Source: Orthonyx spaldingii (lineage: Eukaryota > Chordata > Aves > Passeriformes > Orthonychidae). From it: 64,000 bases of DNA. The stretch covers positions 459,317 to 523,316 of the forward strand of contig VZTJ01002533.1 in NCBI GenBank assembly GCA_013397795.1, given 5' to 3'. The translations under genes were made by a program, and so were the position numbers. This document shows, in pieces, positions 13,906 through 25,700 of this stretch; position 1 is the stretch's first letter, and every line of letters starts with the position of its first letter. The notes below the pieces were generated by a model that searched no databases, was not told where the DNA came from, and was given only the letters and a program-made list of their open reading frames with translations.

Positions 13906-14954
13906 CACAGCCACATAAGAATTGATAAAGAGCTGCCTTCAGACGTCAGAGATGAAGAGTACTTCTGTGCATGGGAACAGTCCCAAAAGGAGTGAGATGA
14001 AGGACTACTGCAAATATCAGCAGTGTGGTTACCTTTGCTCACCTTATATAGCAGGGATCTAGCAAGAAATGCAAAGGTGTGAATTTCAGCACTTGTGAAA
14101 ATGCCAGATTTACAGCCTTAAATAGCAAAGTCTTCTGCCTCTCCACAAAACAAATATAGCAGGATGTCCACTGTGAGAGTTTTCTCACAAGTAGGCGTCA
14201 GCCCAAGGGTGAGAAATGGTAAACAGGCACCCAAGGTGGGGAAGAAGGGGTCTTTTGTCCTCTGAGTGGCAGAAATTGAAGCAGGGGTCACCAGTTTATT
14301 GCACTGTTGACGTTTGACACGGATCAAATGAAAACACTTGGTTGTTATGAGTATGGGTTCATTTTAACACGGCAATGGAAGATTTCTTTTCCAATGACCA
14401 GCCACCGAAATCACTGTCACCTGCCAGTGGATTTAAAAACAATGTCATGGAAGGTGATTTGGGCTGAGATGTCATCTATAAAATATTTATTATAATGAGA
14501 TATATGGGTTTCAGTCAGTGCATCCTGCAGTAGCTGCTAGATGGGTTAAAGACCAAATTACTCAATCCTAATGTCATACACAGCTCTTGCACAGTATTTT
14601 TATTGCTAATTACTTAGTGGCATTGGATTCACATAAAATAAGACCAATATGGACATGGCTGTTTGGGCAGCCAGGTTGGACCTTTCCTGTGTAGCTCTTT
14701 ACCTTGTCAGTGGAGGTGAATCACTAGTTGAAGCAAGATCCAATCTGAAGCTGGAGTGTTTAATTACCCTTGAAAAATGGAAAGGTCAAAATAGGACAGG
14801 AACATCAAAGTCAATTGGGCATCTGGACAGAGTCCAAGCTTCAGTCCTCACTTGACTGAAGTGAGAGATGACTTCAGTCATCTCCTTGTTTCTTCTTTTG
14901 GAGGAGTTTACCCTTAAGTGTAGATTTAAGAAGATATTTACACTGTATTCTATA

Positions 14955-15066
14955 TTTCTTTCTCTCTTTTTCTCATTTCCCCCTCTCCTTTCCTCCTCTC
15001 CCTTTTCCTTCTTTCTTCCTCCCTCTACCTCTTCTCCCTCCTCCCCTCTCTTGCTGTCTTCTTTCT
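14955..15066 (+). repeat. Long polypyrimidine tract
   Basis: About 110 bases are almost entirely C and T, with a handful of purines. The tract lies in the last intron of CALCR, ending about 100 bases before the acceptor. The purine-rich complement could form triplex-type structure, and the transcript could bind polypyrimidine-tract proteins. Both effects are inferred only. Confidence 0.9.
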
Positions 15067-15085
15067 TACGTGTGAAACCTTAGAG

Positions 15086-15116
15086 TTCCCTTCCCTTCCC
15101 TTCCCTTCCTTTTCCC
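15086..15116 (+). repeat. (TTCCC)n pentanucleotide repeat, intronic block
   Basis: About five uninterrupted TTCCC units are followed by a degenerate end, 51 bases before the CALCR acceptor. The motif is the same as in the array next to the assembly gap at 15997. Confidence 0.9.
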
Positions 15117-15140
15117 ATGACAGGGGTTTATGTTGTGCCT

Positions 15141-15167
15141 CACCCTGACTATGTGTTTCTCTAACAG
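15141..15167 (+). promoter_or_regulatory. CALCR: Branch point and 3' splice site of the CALCR last exon
   Basis: A branch-point-like CCCTGAC has its A at 15148, 19 bases before the end of the intron. It is followed by a short pyrimidine-rich stretch and the acceptor ctctaacag ending at 15167. The spacing is normal. The local polypyrimidine tract is short and interrupted, but a much longer one lies 25 to 210 bases further upstream. Confidence 0.7.
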
Positions 15168-15389
15168 GTACAAGGAGCTTTGAAGAGGCAATGGACACAG
15201 TACAAAACCCAGTGGGGCCAAAGGCGCCGAGAGCACTGTTCCACACGATCTACCTCCTACACTGCCACGTCAATCACAGAGGTCCCTGTTTACCTCTACC
15301 ATCATGATGCCAACAATGAACAGTTAAATGGAAGATATGTAGAGGACTCTGAACTCGTTGCATTAAAATCTGGAGAGACGTCTGCCTAG
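15168..15389 (+). CDS. CALCR: Calcitonin receptor, terminal coding exon (partial gene)
   Basis: This exon encodes the last 73 residues of a class B G-protein-coupled receptor and ends in TAG. It covers the cytoplasmic helix 8 and the C-terminal tail, which lie inside the plasma membrane and take part in G-protein coupling, arrestin binding and receptor trafficking. The start is set by a good acceptor (tgtttctctaacag before GTACAAGG) in phase 0, as expected for this family, where the previous exon ends after TM7. The opening VQGALKRQW followed by QYKTQWGQRR matches CALCR helix 8, and the later VPVYLY and terminal ETSA resemble the IPIY and ESSA of mammalian CALCR. The middle RSTSYTATSIT and EQLNGRYVEDSELVALK are closer to what I recall of the paralogue CALCRL. 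The Ser/Thr cluster is a plausible phosphorylation site. CALCRL is the alternative identity, but the KRQW/QW spacing favours CALCR. Upstream exons were not found in the window. Confidence 0.85.
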   Translation, partial: VQGALKRQWTQYKTQWGQRRREHCSTRSTSYTATSITEVPVYLYHHDANNEQLNGRYVEDSELVALKSGETSA

Positions 15390-15773
15390 CTCAGCACCAA
15401 CCATTGCAAATGCATCGTTTCATGTTCTGCTTGTGAAAAAATTGGGGAGAAAGGTGGGAGTGTGGAAATCCAAGATGCTGTGTCAGAGTGCAGGCCCAGG
15501 TGGAAAGACACATCCTATTCAAACCACATCAACCTCAGACAACAACGATGTAGAGGGACTGTGATGCAGACCTGGAATAGCATTTCTTCCTGCACACTGT
15601 AGCAGGGAGTGAACATGGACCTGCCCACCAGGCTGATCTCCTGACACCAGCTGTATGAAGTGACCATCTGACATTTGTAACAACCCCAGGCAGCCAATAG
15701 CAAATATGAAAGAAAGAACCAGTATGTGGCAATTGGAAACTTTCGGCACTGTTTGCTTTTGCTACTTTTCCTT

Positions 15774-15996
15774 NNNNNNNNNNNNNNNNNNNNNNNNNNN
15801 NNNNNNNNNNNNNNNNNNNNNNNNNNNNNNNNNNNNNNNNNNNNNNNNNNNNNNNNNNNNNNNNNNNNNNNNNNNNNNNNNNNNNNNNNNNNNNNNNNNN
15901 NNNNNNNNNNNNNNNNNNNNNNNNNNNNNNNNNNNNNNNNNNNNNNNNNNNNNNNNNNNNNNNNNNNNNNNNNNNNNNNNNNNNNNNNNNNNNNNN
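15774..15996. other. Assembly gap (223 N)
   Basis: An unbroken run of N's inside the presumed CALCR 3' UTR. The left flank ends in a T/C-rich stretch (ttgctacttttcctt) and the right flank is a (CCCTT)n array, so the missing sequence is probably mostly that repeat. Long reading frames that cross the gap are artefacts. Confidence 0.98.
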
Positions 15997-16028
15997 CCCT
16001 TCCCTTCCCTTCCCTTCCCTTCCCTTCC
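15997..16028 (+). repeat. (CCCTT)n array abutting the gap
   Basis: Six to seven pure CCCTT units are visible from the gap edge to 16028. The array probably extends into the gap. The opposite strand is (AAGGG)n, which has regularly spaced G-triplets and can in principle form G-quadruplexes. Confidence 0.92.
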
Positions 16029-16307
16029 GTGGGGCTGAGTCCAGGCTGGGATGCAGCCTGTGGGTGTGGATAAGGATCAGGTCCAGTGAGGGAATCCAGG
16101 GGGACACACAGCATGAGATATGCATGGGCTGGCACTGAGCTGGTCCCAGCAGCCAGACCCTGGTGTGTGTAGCCCTGCCACCTTTTCATCCCACAGATTT
16201 TATCCATGGACACACACATGTGGGATCTGCACACCAAAACGCTTTGCATACACGCATCTGGTGCATAAATATGCAGACAGAGAGGCACGTTGATAGAATC
16301 AATTAAA

Positions 16308-17153
16308 AGCTCTCTCTGCAACACTCAAGTCTTGCTGATCGTTAATCACAGATGTCCGATATCTTTTTATCTCAAGTCAAAGATTCTCTGTCTCCTTTAT
16401 AGCAATCAATACACTGGGCTCATCTCACAAAGTCCACAGATTTTTATTTCAAAGATCTGACAGGACAATAACCATATGATTCTGACCCACGTAAGAGGCT
16501 TTGGGTGATGCATGTGTAAGACTGCTTGTATTATATCTATAATTCATTTGCAGCTCGGTCTCTTGGGGGAGCAGGGGGAATCATGGCAGCTGTTTAACAA
16601 CCCACAGTTACAGCTGAAAGTAAAGGCAGCCACAATTCAGCCGAAACATTATGTAAAGATTGTGCTCACTGGGCCAGGGAACCTGAACTAACATGTCTAT
16701 TTTTGTGAGGAGTGTTGGGGGATTTTTAATCACTGTAAGATCCTTGATTTTATGGCTCAGTCAGAAATACAACAGCCATAATAGCATATTGTAGTGATAG
16801 TATTCTTACAACTACAAAGTTTTAAGGATGTGTGAAAGGAAAAGTTACTGTAGAGAAGTAATAGCATTTATTAGACCAACAGAGACACCTGGAAAAAAGC
16901 AGATCAATTTCCATACACATAGCCCTTTTTGCAATTCTCAAGCAGAGAAAATAGATGAGAAACTAGGTAGGGCAAGGTGTAACTGCTCTCAGTTTAACAG
17001 TATCACATTAATTGTTCCAGACAAAGTGGCTGATGAAAATGAGGCCCCATGGGACAGAGAGGGATGGATTATTACAGCCCCACTAACCGTGTGGGCAGCA
17101 GGATGTGGTACACATGGAAAATGGCAGTGCTGAATGATGTCTAGCACGTCACA
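16308..17153. other. Unassigned sequence downstream of CALCR
   Basis: No gene or clear repeat is seen. The 16330-16720 part has an AT-rich, motif-dense look (gatcgttaatcacag, atagcaatcaatacac) that can mark conserved noncoding DNA, but composition alone does not show it. Confidence 0.4.
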
Positions 17154-17332
17154 GCATCATGGAATGGTTTGGGCTGGAAGCGACCTTAATGGTTTGGGCT
17201 GGAAGGGATTGTTCCAACCCCTCTGACATGGGCAGGGACACCTTCCACTAGACCAGGTTGTTTTGACCCCATCCAACCTGGCCTTGAACACTTCAAGGGA
17301 TGGGGCAGCTACAGCTTCTCTGGGCAGAGTCA
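17154..17332 (-). repeat. CR1 LINE 3' end, antisense
   Basis: The segment starts with catcatggaatggtttgggc and continues through ggaagggattgttccaaccc, gggcagggacaccttccac and ccatccaacctggccttgaa to cttctctgggcagag. This is the antisense of the typical avian CR1 3' terminus. The first ~26 bases (aatggtttgggctggaag plus the following cgacctt) are duplicated in tandem with small changes. The element is 5'-truncated as usual. Confidence 0.9.
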
Positions 17333-20300
17333 ATGGGCATAGCTGATCCTGCTCTGGCTGCAAGGTAAACTGCTTTGGCACTTACAGTGGTTTAAACTTC
17401 TGTGTTTCACCTTTTTGTTGGTCTGGTTCTGCACACAGCTTGGGGAGTTTAGCTGATGCACCAAAATCCATTGAAAACCTGCAAGGCAGATTAAATGCTT
17501 CTATTCAAAGAGGGAGAAAATGAAACATATAAGCACAGCCCTCTGTAACAGACAAGAAGATACAGGAAAGAACAGGGAGCAACACAGAGCACGTTTCTAA
17601 GTAGCTGCAGAAATACCAGAAGCTCACAGATCTCAGATGCTTTATTTGTTTTTTTTTAATCCTCACAGAGGAAGTCATAAACCTAAAAAATGTGACACAA
17701 GTGAACTAAATAATGAAATAACTTCCACAGGGGAAGAGATGACCCAGGCTATGAATCACCATCTTGGGAAAGAGGTGTTTGCAGGGGTGGTGAGAGAGAA
17801 GATGAATGGGCTTGGGTGGGCTGGATGGACCTCTGACCTCGGGCACCAGGGCTGTTTGGATGGACTTACTGGCCACACTGAACACTGCCCTACTCTGGTT
17901 ATTTCTGGTTCACAGCCATGAACCCCAGAGCAGAACCAAGGCATCTCTGCTTTCTGGAACTTGTCTGAGCTCTGTCTTGAGTCCTTTGCAAGTTTTCCAC
18001 CTGCCTTTGCTTGACTCCAGGGAAACCAATGGCTCTCTGCCAGCTTTTGTCAACAGCATGTGCAAGGACAATGTTTGCAAGACAAAATAGCTGGTGTTAA
18101 GATTTCTCTGTAAAGAAGAAGAGGTTGCTTTATTAAAAGGTCGGTTCTGCACCTGAGAGGTTAACAAGTATTCGCTGAGACTCATCAATGTCAAGACTAA
18201 AACCAAACAGGAGAATGGCAATCTCTTTCCCTTGGTAAAGGAACTTGTTGAAATAACTGCCTAAGTCTGCCCTCTGTTTACTAAAATGGCTTCGGAAATC
18301 TCTAAATCCATTTATCCTGAGGATTATCATCATCTGGTTTCCAGACAACATTCTCATTTCCTCCAGTGAGGATTTCTGATACCTTAGGCCATTAGCTGTG
18401 GTATTGATCTTTTCTTAATACGTGAGAATTCCTACAGCAAAGGCAGCTCTGCATCTAAAGAACCCCAAGCCAAACCTGTTTTTATCTGAATAGCCAGAAC
18501 AGCATTTTGTTAGAGACAAAATGTAACATTTTGTGGCTTTTGTTTATAATAAATGTATCGGGCCAGGCTCTAAAGACATCATTCACAGAATAGACTGAGC
18601 CTGTTATCAGCCACTTGGGGAAATTCTGTTCCAGAAACAAAAGCCTGTGACATGCCAGTCCTTCAGCTCCTAGTCCTATGGCTCAGCCCTGGGGAAAGAG
18701 ATAATGGGCAGCGCTTGGGAGCACAGCCTCTGAGATGTTACCTGCCTCTTCTTACCCCAAAATCCACCCCCTGACAAATCCTGGGCATCATTCCACAGAA
18801 AAGTAATACCCAAGACCCTTATTACTCATCCTAAATCAGCTGACAGGGATTGTCAGGACGGTACCTCTGTAATAGAAATGGAGGGAAGAAACCTTTAGCA
18901 AAAGTATGATAAAAGAAATCACCACACCTTTACTTTTTTTTTTTTTTTTCCTGCTTTGGAGGCCTGTTTCCCCCTTGTCTCCCACTTTCTAGGCAATGTT
19001 GGAATCCCACAGTTACTCCTGTATTTCAGGAAGACAGTCCAGTAACCTTGGGAAGAGGGAGGTGAAGGCATCTGGGAAAGGAGGTGAGAGTGTTTGGGCT
19101 ATTTGGACAGGTGGGAATCTATTGCTCCTTCTAAACTAATGGGAGCTTGTTGGAAAGCTTCAGTTTCTCAGAAAAAGTTTTTTCTGTAGCTCTAATCCAT
19201 GAGGCAGAGAACAAAGAGTTAAATAATTCACCTTAACTATTAGGACAAACCTGTTTTCCCAGGAGTTCAGCCAGAATCTCTATACAGACAAATTTTGTGC
19301 CCCCCAACTCCAGCACCATGACCTTCAGCAAGTCTCTTTCTCTGTTAAATACATGAGTCACCCAGCCCTATACAGAGTTCATGGGAGGAGAGAGGTTCCC
19401 CCAAACACTACAAAAAAAGATTGACTAAAAATGCCTGTCGTGGAACAGGAAAAAGATTGCTAGAATTTGCTTCTTCCCACTTTGGACTTCTTTTGGTGCT
19501 TGAAGCATAATTTTTAGCAGTTACAGAGAAGTGTGATATAAAATTTCTTCATCAGAAGAACCCTTCAACGTATGAAAGTCTTCATTAACACCTAGGAGCA
19601 GTCATTATGGTCAAAAAATTCAAATTTGGGTGCCTTAAGTAAGAATAAGTATATACTTTATCAATTTTTCAGTATGTCTGAGCACCTGCAGACAACATTT
19701 AAGATGAGTTAATTACAGGATCCTAAATATGGATTAAAGGATTAGTTTTAGACATCAAATTGTGAAAAGTTTGGCTTATGTAACTTACCAGGGCCACATG
19801 GAAGGTTGTTGGGTTTAGATGTAGAATCACAAATCTTCTTAAACAGGAGGAAGAATGCAGCAAAGGATCCAGGTTTGTCTTCCTTGTTTGCGACAAACTA
19901 CTTCTTCCCAAAACCCAATAGGGAATTTAAAAACTCAGGATTTAGGGTTCTTCTTCTGAAGTTTCTTTCATAATTGTATAAGCAGTTAGGAGTGATCCTG
20001 CAGTTTAACAAGGCAAAACTCCAACCAACAAACAAACAAATCCCCAAACAAAACAGTCATTTTAGGCCATAGACAGATGCTCAGTGTGCAGCCACCTCTG
20101 CCAGCTGATGATATTGTCGTGTTCAGCTGCTATTTTGCAGCTAGGAATTTGTATCTCTTTCCCTTTTCCCTTTCTGCAAGCATTTCAGCTCTTCCAGCAA
20201 AATGAGTCCTGTGAACACTCCCTAACTCAAACAGTAAAAATAGGTGATTAGAGTTATTTCAGCTAGTTGTGGTTGAAGAGGAAAGATATAACAGTGCTGA

Positions 20301-22555
20301 AATGGGGGTGGAGAACAAGTAATTTTTGGCTACAAACAGTAACAGCTTCACCATAAAGAAGAGAAAATTTGGAAAAGGACACTAGTTTTACAAGTTGAAC
20401 ATACTGAGTTCAACCTCACAGCCCTCAAACTAATTACCCTGAGATAAAACAAGTGGATTTTAGCTTTTCTTTAAATAGTGAAGATAATCTGGTAGTGCTT
20501 TAACAGTAAATGTCACAGCAAACAGATTCAGGACTAGAGCTCAGCCAAACAAGAAATGTTCTTTCCCATGCAGTGTTTTTAAACAAATACCTGTGCTTTT
20601 CTTTATTAAAAATTTCTGTCTTGCCTCTTCTTCTCCCAAATCGTGCCAGTAAAACCTCTGCATTTTCAGAAGTATATCTAGTTATATGCAATATCAGCCG
20701 GGGTCAAAGGTCTTCCTTTGCTGTTATTTCGAGCCCGGTTGCCAAAGAGGAGCTGCACAAAATGTCAGCCCGCTCGTGGCCTGTGAGGGCTGTGCTGGAG
20801 CAGCACTTCAAAGAGGCAGCTCAGGGGGAAATTCGTTCTCAGCTCACTGTGGGGGCCCCTGTGATTCACAGAGCCCCCGCTGGCGCTGGCGACAGCGACG
20901 TGGCCAGAGCTGTGCGTGGCTCTGTGTGGGGAATGAGGCTCTACAGTTTCACACAAATTAAACCTCCCTACTTCAGTCAAAGTTTGGATACCTGCCTGAA
21001 ATCAAAGCAGCTCGTATCCCCCCTATTATGCAAATAACGCAATGAGGAGGCTGGAGTGGAAAGTGTGGTCAGTAAGGCATTCCCCATCGCACTTACCTGC
21101 TGCTGGCATTAAGTGGTCCATGAAAATGTTATAGCAAAATCCCACAAAGTCCTTCTTATAGCAGCCTGGAACAAATGTCTTTAAACTAGTACAGTGAAAA
21201 CCAGAAGACATGGGGTAGAACCATGTTCCTTTTGAAATATATGATTCCATTAAGATAAAATATTTATAGAAATTAGATCAGCTAATGAAGATTTCATTTT
21301 GGAGAAAACTCATAAAATGCCGGTCATAGCAGGGCACATTTTTCTCTTTTTGGAACAAAAATTTTGGAAAGGGAAAGTTTATGAAACAAAGAAAAGTGAA
21401 TTATAATAATTCATAGCACGTAATAAAGATGTTGAACACAAAATGTTGATTTTCTGTCTCAAATGGAGATTTTGGAGCACCCCAAAACAAGGTATTTTGG
21501 GAGGCAGAGGAAGGAAAATTTACTTTCAGTGAGAATACCTACCTCACTTTGTATCAATCTGAAATAAATTTTATTACTGAATTTCCTCACAGGGGAGAAA
21601 TATTCCTGTAGCACAGACCTCTGGTACATGGGCAGCAGTGCTGTGCCAGCTGCAAAGGAAGGGTTATTTCTGGTGAAGAGGTTTGCATTTCCTTTGGTGC
21701 TCCTCTGTGATTAGGGACCCTGAGTGATGAGAGGAGGCGACTTATCTTGAGAAGCTGATGAGGTTATCACTGCCAGTTCACTTCCCCCTTCCTCCCTCCC
21801 CAATCTGCCCTACTTTACTCTCATCCCACTCACCAATACCTAAACTACTTTTCAAACAGCACCAGGACCACAGGGCAGAATTTTAAGGAAAGCAGAGTTG
21901 GCGGTGGGTTTCCATAAAATGTAATGCTGATGGCTGCAGTGATGAGGAGCCTAATGGATGAGCAGCTCAGATGTCTCGCTGTGAAGGGCAAAGAGGCTGC
22001 CAGAGGCAAGACTTTGTCTGTTGGCATCTTAATTGCCAGATTTCAGAACTGCACATAAAAATGCAAACCCTGATGCTGCCCCTGGCAGCGTCTTGGAGTT
22101 GGTCTGATTCACACCAGCCCAGAACACAGTGAAGAAAAGCTTTGAAGAGCAGGGAATGATGGTCTTGTAGCGAGCAGGATCAAAATTAGGAACAAGTTCT
22201 ATGAATTAACTGTAAATTTCAATAGCCACAGTAGAAAAGATGAGGCAATAAAAGCAAATGGCAACTAAGGAGTTGACTGTGGATCCCATATGGCATAAGT
22301 CCAGTCCATTAGGAGCAGACTAGGGCTGAAGTTTGCTTAGACAGCCAGAGGGGCAACGTAGAGAATGGCACAGAAGGAAGTTAATGAAAATTCCCATCTT
22401 TTTAGTGACTTTACACTGCCACCATATACATCACAAACTTCTCCACACACGGGTTTTCCTGACTGTGAAATAGGCAGCGAAGCTGAGCCGAGTGTGGCTG
22501 CAGCCTTACAGCAGGACCTGAGGCAGGACCTTGCACACATCAGGCAGTGGGGGCT
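17333..22555. other. Gene-free stretch
   Basis: No supported gene. It contains a T16 run (18934-18949), an AATAAA at 18548-18553 on the + strand of unknown use, and a locally GC- and CpG-rich spot at about 20690-20930 that keeps a reading frame open for 175 codons without recognisable domains. Confidence 0.5.
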
Positions 22556-22712
22556 GCACAGCTTTTCTCCATCCCTGAAGATTTTTAAGGCTTGACTCAA
22601 CAAAGCCCCAAGCAACCTCCCCTGATTCCAGAGCTGACCCTGCTTTGAGCAGGAAGCCAGGTTACAGAGCTCCTGAGGTCTTTTCTAGGCTGAATTATCT
22701 TATGATCCTCTT
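22556..22712 (+). repeat. CR1 LINE 3' end, sense, older subfamily
   Basis: ttctccatccctgaagattt, ttaaggcttgactcaacaaa, gcaacctcccctgattccag and agctgaccctgctttgagca follow the 3' end of an older CR1 type, ending near cctgaggtcttttctagg. It is considerably more diverged than the copy at 17.15 kb. Confidence 0.8.
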
Positions 22713-25700
22713 TTTATTTTCTAGTACCAATTAAAGAGAAACACTACCAAATTATGAGCAAGAGAATTTATGCAATTACTTACTGGTCCCTTGGTATTGC
22801 TAATGAGTGCAGAAACATAAAAGATCCCACACCCCCCAGAGGATCTTGGAGATGGATCTAAGGAGAGGATGGCTCATATCAGGACATGATCCTTCAGGGG
22901 TTTAGCTGCATCAGTCCCCACTCAGTGCACCAGTCAAAAATCCAAGGCTTTCTACTGTTTTTCACACCCACCCTACACACTCCCTTCTGCCATTGTAACT
23001 TTTGCTGTGAGATGCAGTAAAGTCCTCCTTTCACCTCCCTGTCAATATTTGTTGTGCATGTGTAATTTGAATATTTTAAGATAATAAAATAAAATTCCTG
23101 TCTGCATTCATCAATCCCAATATACCTGCAGCATAAAATCTGAATACAGAACAACTTAAAACTACCAGAGGAGACACTGACATAGATGAACCTTTGTGTA
23201 ATTGAATGAACAACTTCTTTGTCATAGCAGTGATGCCAGTGGGGAACAGGGATTGTGGGCTCCCAGGTGCCTCAGAGAAAGCTTTCTCTGGCAATTCCAC
23301 AACGTCAAGGTTGGCAAACACCAAAGATTCATCAGCAAACAATCTTTGTTTTCATACTACTACATCGAACATGTGGAAACACACTTGTGGAAAGTGTCAT
23401 TTTAAGGGATGTGTCCTTTGAAAGGAGCAGTTTTATAAGGGAAGATTGTTTTAAGTTTAAGGATTAGAAATGGTCTGCTAGGCTTGAGCTGCAGGAAGTG
23501 ACTTATGGTTACTGCCTGGAAAATACAGTTCACCTGAAAATGATTATCTTAAAATTGCTTACGTATAACTGACTAACGTGAACAGTCTTGATCAAGGCAG
23601 TTTTTAGGAGGTTCATTGCAGGATATAGAGATTTAAAGAAAAGCTGTTTGCCCAGAGCTGTCCACATATTTTGCATGATCAATCAGACCTTTCTTCTCCC
23701 TCCAATATTATTTTGATACTGATGAATTCATTTACATAAATTATTAGTTATTGAATGGGGACACAGAGTGTGAGAAAGAAAGGGGGGGAAAAGTCCCAGG
23801 AAAATCCTCTGGGATCACTGGGGGAGGCTACCGGGAGGGAGCTGAAAATTGGGACGATTTAAATTAGTCATTGGCAACTCAGAAAGTAGAACAATACCCG
23901 AGATACATAGAGAAATGTGGAGGGAAAGGAAATCTCTGGGTGCAGATCCAAAGATGTTTTTGGGCCCGCGTTAGCAGAGAATTCTCAAGTCCTTAAGAGC
24001 TCAAAGCATGTAGCAAATTTAAGAGGAAAGAGAAACAAGACTGAAAGTTTCATTATTATTTTCTTGTAATAGCCAAAACAAGGAAAGGTATCTCACCTAC
24101 CACAGATCAGAATAAATGAACTCCTATGGGGACAAAGGGAATAATTTTAAACCATTCAGTTTGATTGCAGATGTCAACATCCCAAGTGAATTTGTAGTCT
24201 TGAGGATGGAATCTTACTGGTGCTCTACAGAAGTGGGAGAGAAGCCAAACACATCAGTGTCACATTGAAACCAGGGCCTTGGGGAAGAAATCTCTCCCAA
24301 GAAACTCCCACTGGATGTTGTACTGTGAATCATGTGTGATTTATACTTGTGCTTTGATTACAGCTAGTTGGGAATTATTTTTAGCTTTCCAATCAGAAAT
24401 TAAAATTAATCAGCCTTTTTGGGTTTTTTGGGTTTTTTCCTGCTCTGCTAGAACTTGTATGCTTGAGTGGAGCAGATCCTCAGGTAATATTTCTGAGCAA
24501 AACCAGAGAAACATAGAAAGCTGCAGAAAAACAGAGACAGTAATGATAACAGCTGGAAACTAAGTTTACAGGTAGATCTCAGTCCAGTGCTGTAAGCAAG
24601 CAAGTGAAAGTCTGAACCAAGATCCCTCCCACACCCAGTTTGGCCTGTTGGTTATTCTGGTTAATGCAATATTTTTTGTGAGTGTCTCTGTGGGCAGCTG
24701 ACTGATTCTCATCAGGTCACGAGGGTCTGTGAAGGACTTGCAGTGTTGCACTCCATCACTTATCTGGAGAGTCTCTCCTAGCCATTTCTCGGCTGGAATC
24801 TCTTGATTTGCTTATATCTGGTTTTGCTCAGGGTTCAAACAATGATACACATCCTTCCAAAAATAAAAATAATAAAAAAATTAAAAAGGAAAAATAAAAG
24901 GAAGGAGGTACTTGGGTAGTCTAAGTCAACACAGACTCAGTAATTCATGGATTTATAGTTTCTCCCCCCAGCAATTCCTTTCCAAACACCCAAGAGGACA
25001 TTAAAATTACAAAGTGCCTACAGTCCCTTCCTTGTATTTAAGATCCCTCTAGCAAGGCTCTACATTTACATTTTTTATCCCCTTCTGTGTGTTGTCTGAT
25101 TGTGGTTGTAAAAGAGAAGACTGAGGGCTTGTGTTTGACTTCTAACTTCACCTCTGCAGTGTGCAATCAGAAGTGTTTTTCAGGCAGAAAGAACATGGGT
25201 AAAGTCTCATGTTTGCCTTTTGTTCCACATGAAAGAACAGCACACATCCTGTTCTTCGTCAGTCAAGGTTATTCCTTTTGGCTGTCTGCTTGCTTCTCCC
25301 ATTACTTGTGCCTTAAGCTCTACCTTATTCACTTTCCTGGAGTTTAATGTGCCCCTGATTTCTTTCCCTGCTTAACCCAGGATTGCCAAGGTGGTGATGA
25401 GGAGAGTTAGTGGTGGGCATGGTGCTTTCCAGTTACCCTGAGTTCTGAACCTCTGTCTTACCCGATTTTGGCATAACAGAAATGTCACATCTGTACACAC
25501 ATACCCTTTGTTTGGACTGTGAAATATTCAGGGGTTATACAAGTATTAAAATCTACATTCTGACACGGAAGGTGAGACCGAGACATAAAAGTGGAGTCAG
25601 CAACTGTGCTCTTGGCAGTGCCATTCTCCCGAGCCCACGCTGGTTTGGCACTGCAGGAGGGCACCACGGGAACTTTGTTTCAGGAAGGAATACAGTTTTG

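Larger units (their letters stand above)
1..14954 (+). other. CALCR: Presumed last intron of CALCR, no exon recognised
   Basis: The stretch lies directly upstream of the terminal exon on the same strand, so it should be intronic. I looked for the short TM7 exon expected before it (roughly 42 bases, coding a GFFVATIYCFCNNE-like peptide) and did not find it. All reading frames here are short, lack family resemblance and overlap each other, as expected by chance. Visible content is a probable MIR relic near 5.9 kb, old CR1 pieces near 12.5 and 13.8 kb, a short tandem duplication at 4271 and some homeodomain-site-rich AT blocks, for example 6.24-6.54 kb. Confidence 0.6.
15390..16307 (+). other. 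CALCR: Probable CALCR 3' UTR, provisional end
   Basis: This follows the stop codon directly and has no coding pattern. It includes the N gap (15774-15996) and the CCCTT array. An ATTAAA variant poly(A) signal at 16302-16307 is one possible end. A canonical AATAAA occurs only at 18548-18553. Neither is proven, so the right boundary is arbitrary. Confidence 0.5.

Noticed and set aside
15515..16324. Long minus-strand open frame of 269 codons
   Set aside because: It runs through the N gap and the CCCTT array. N's cannot contain stops, so the length is an artefact.
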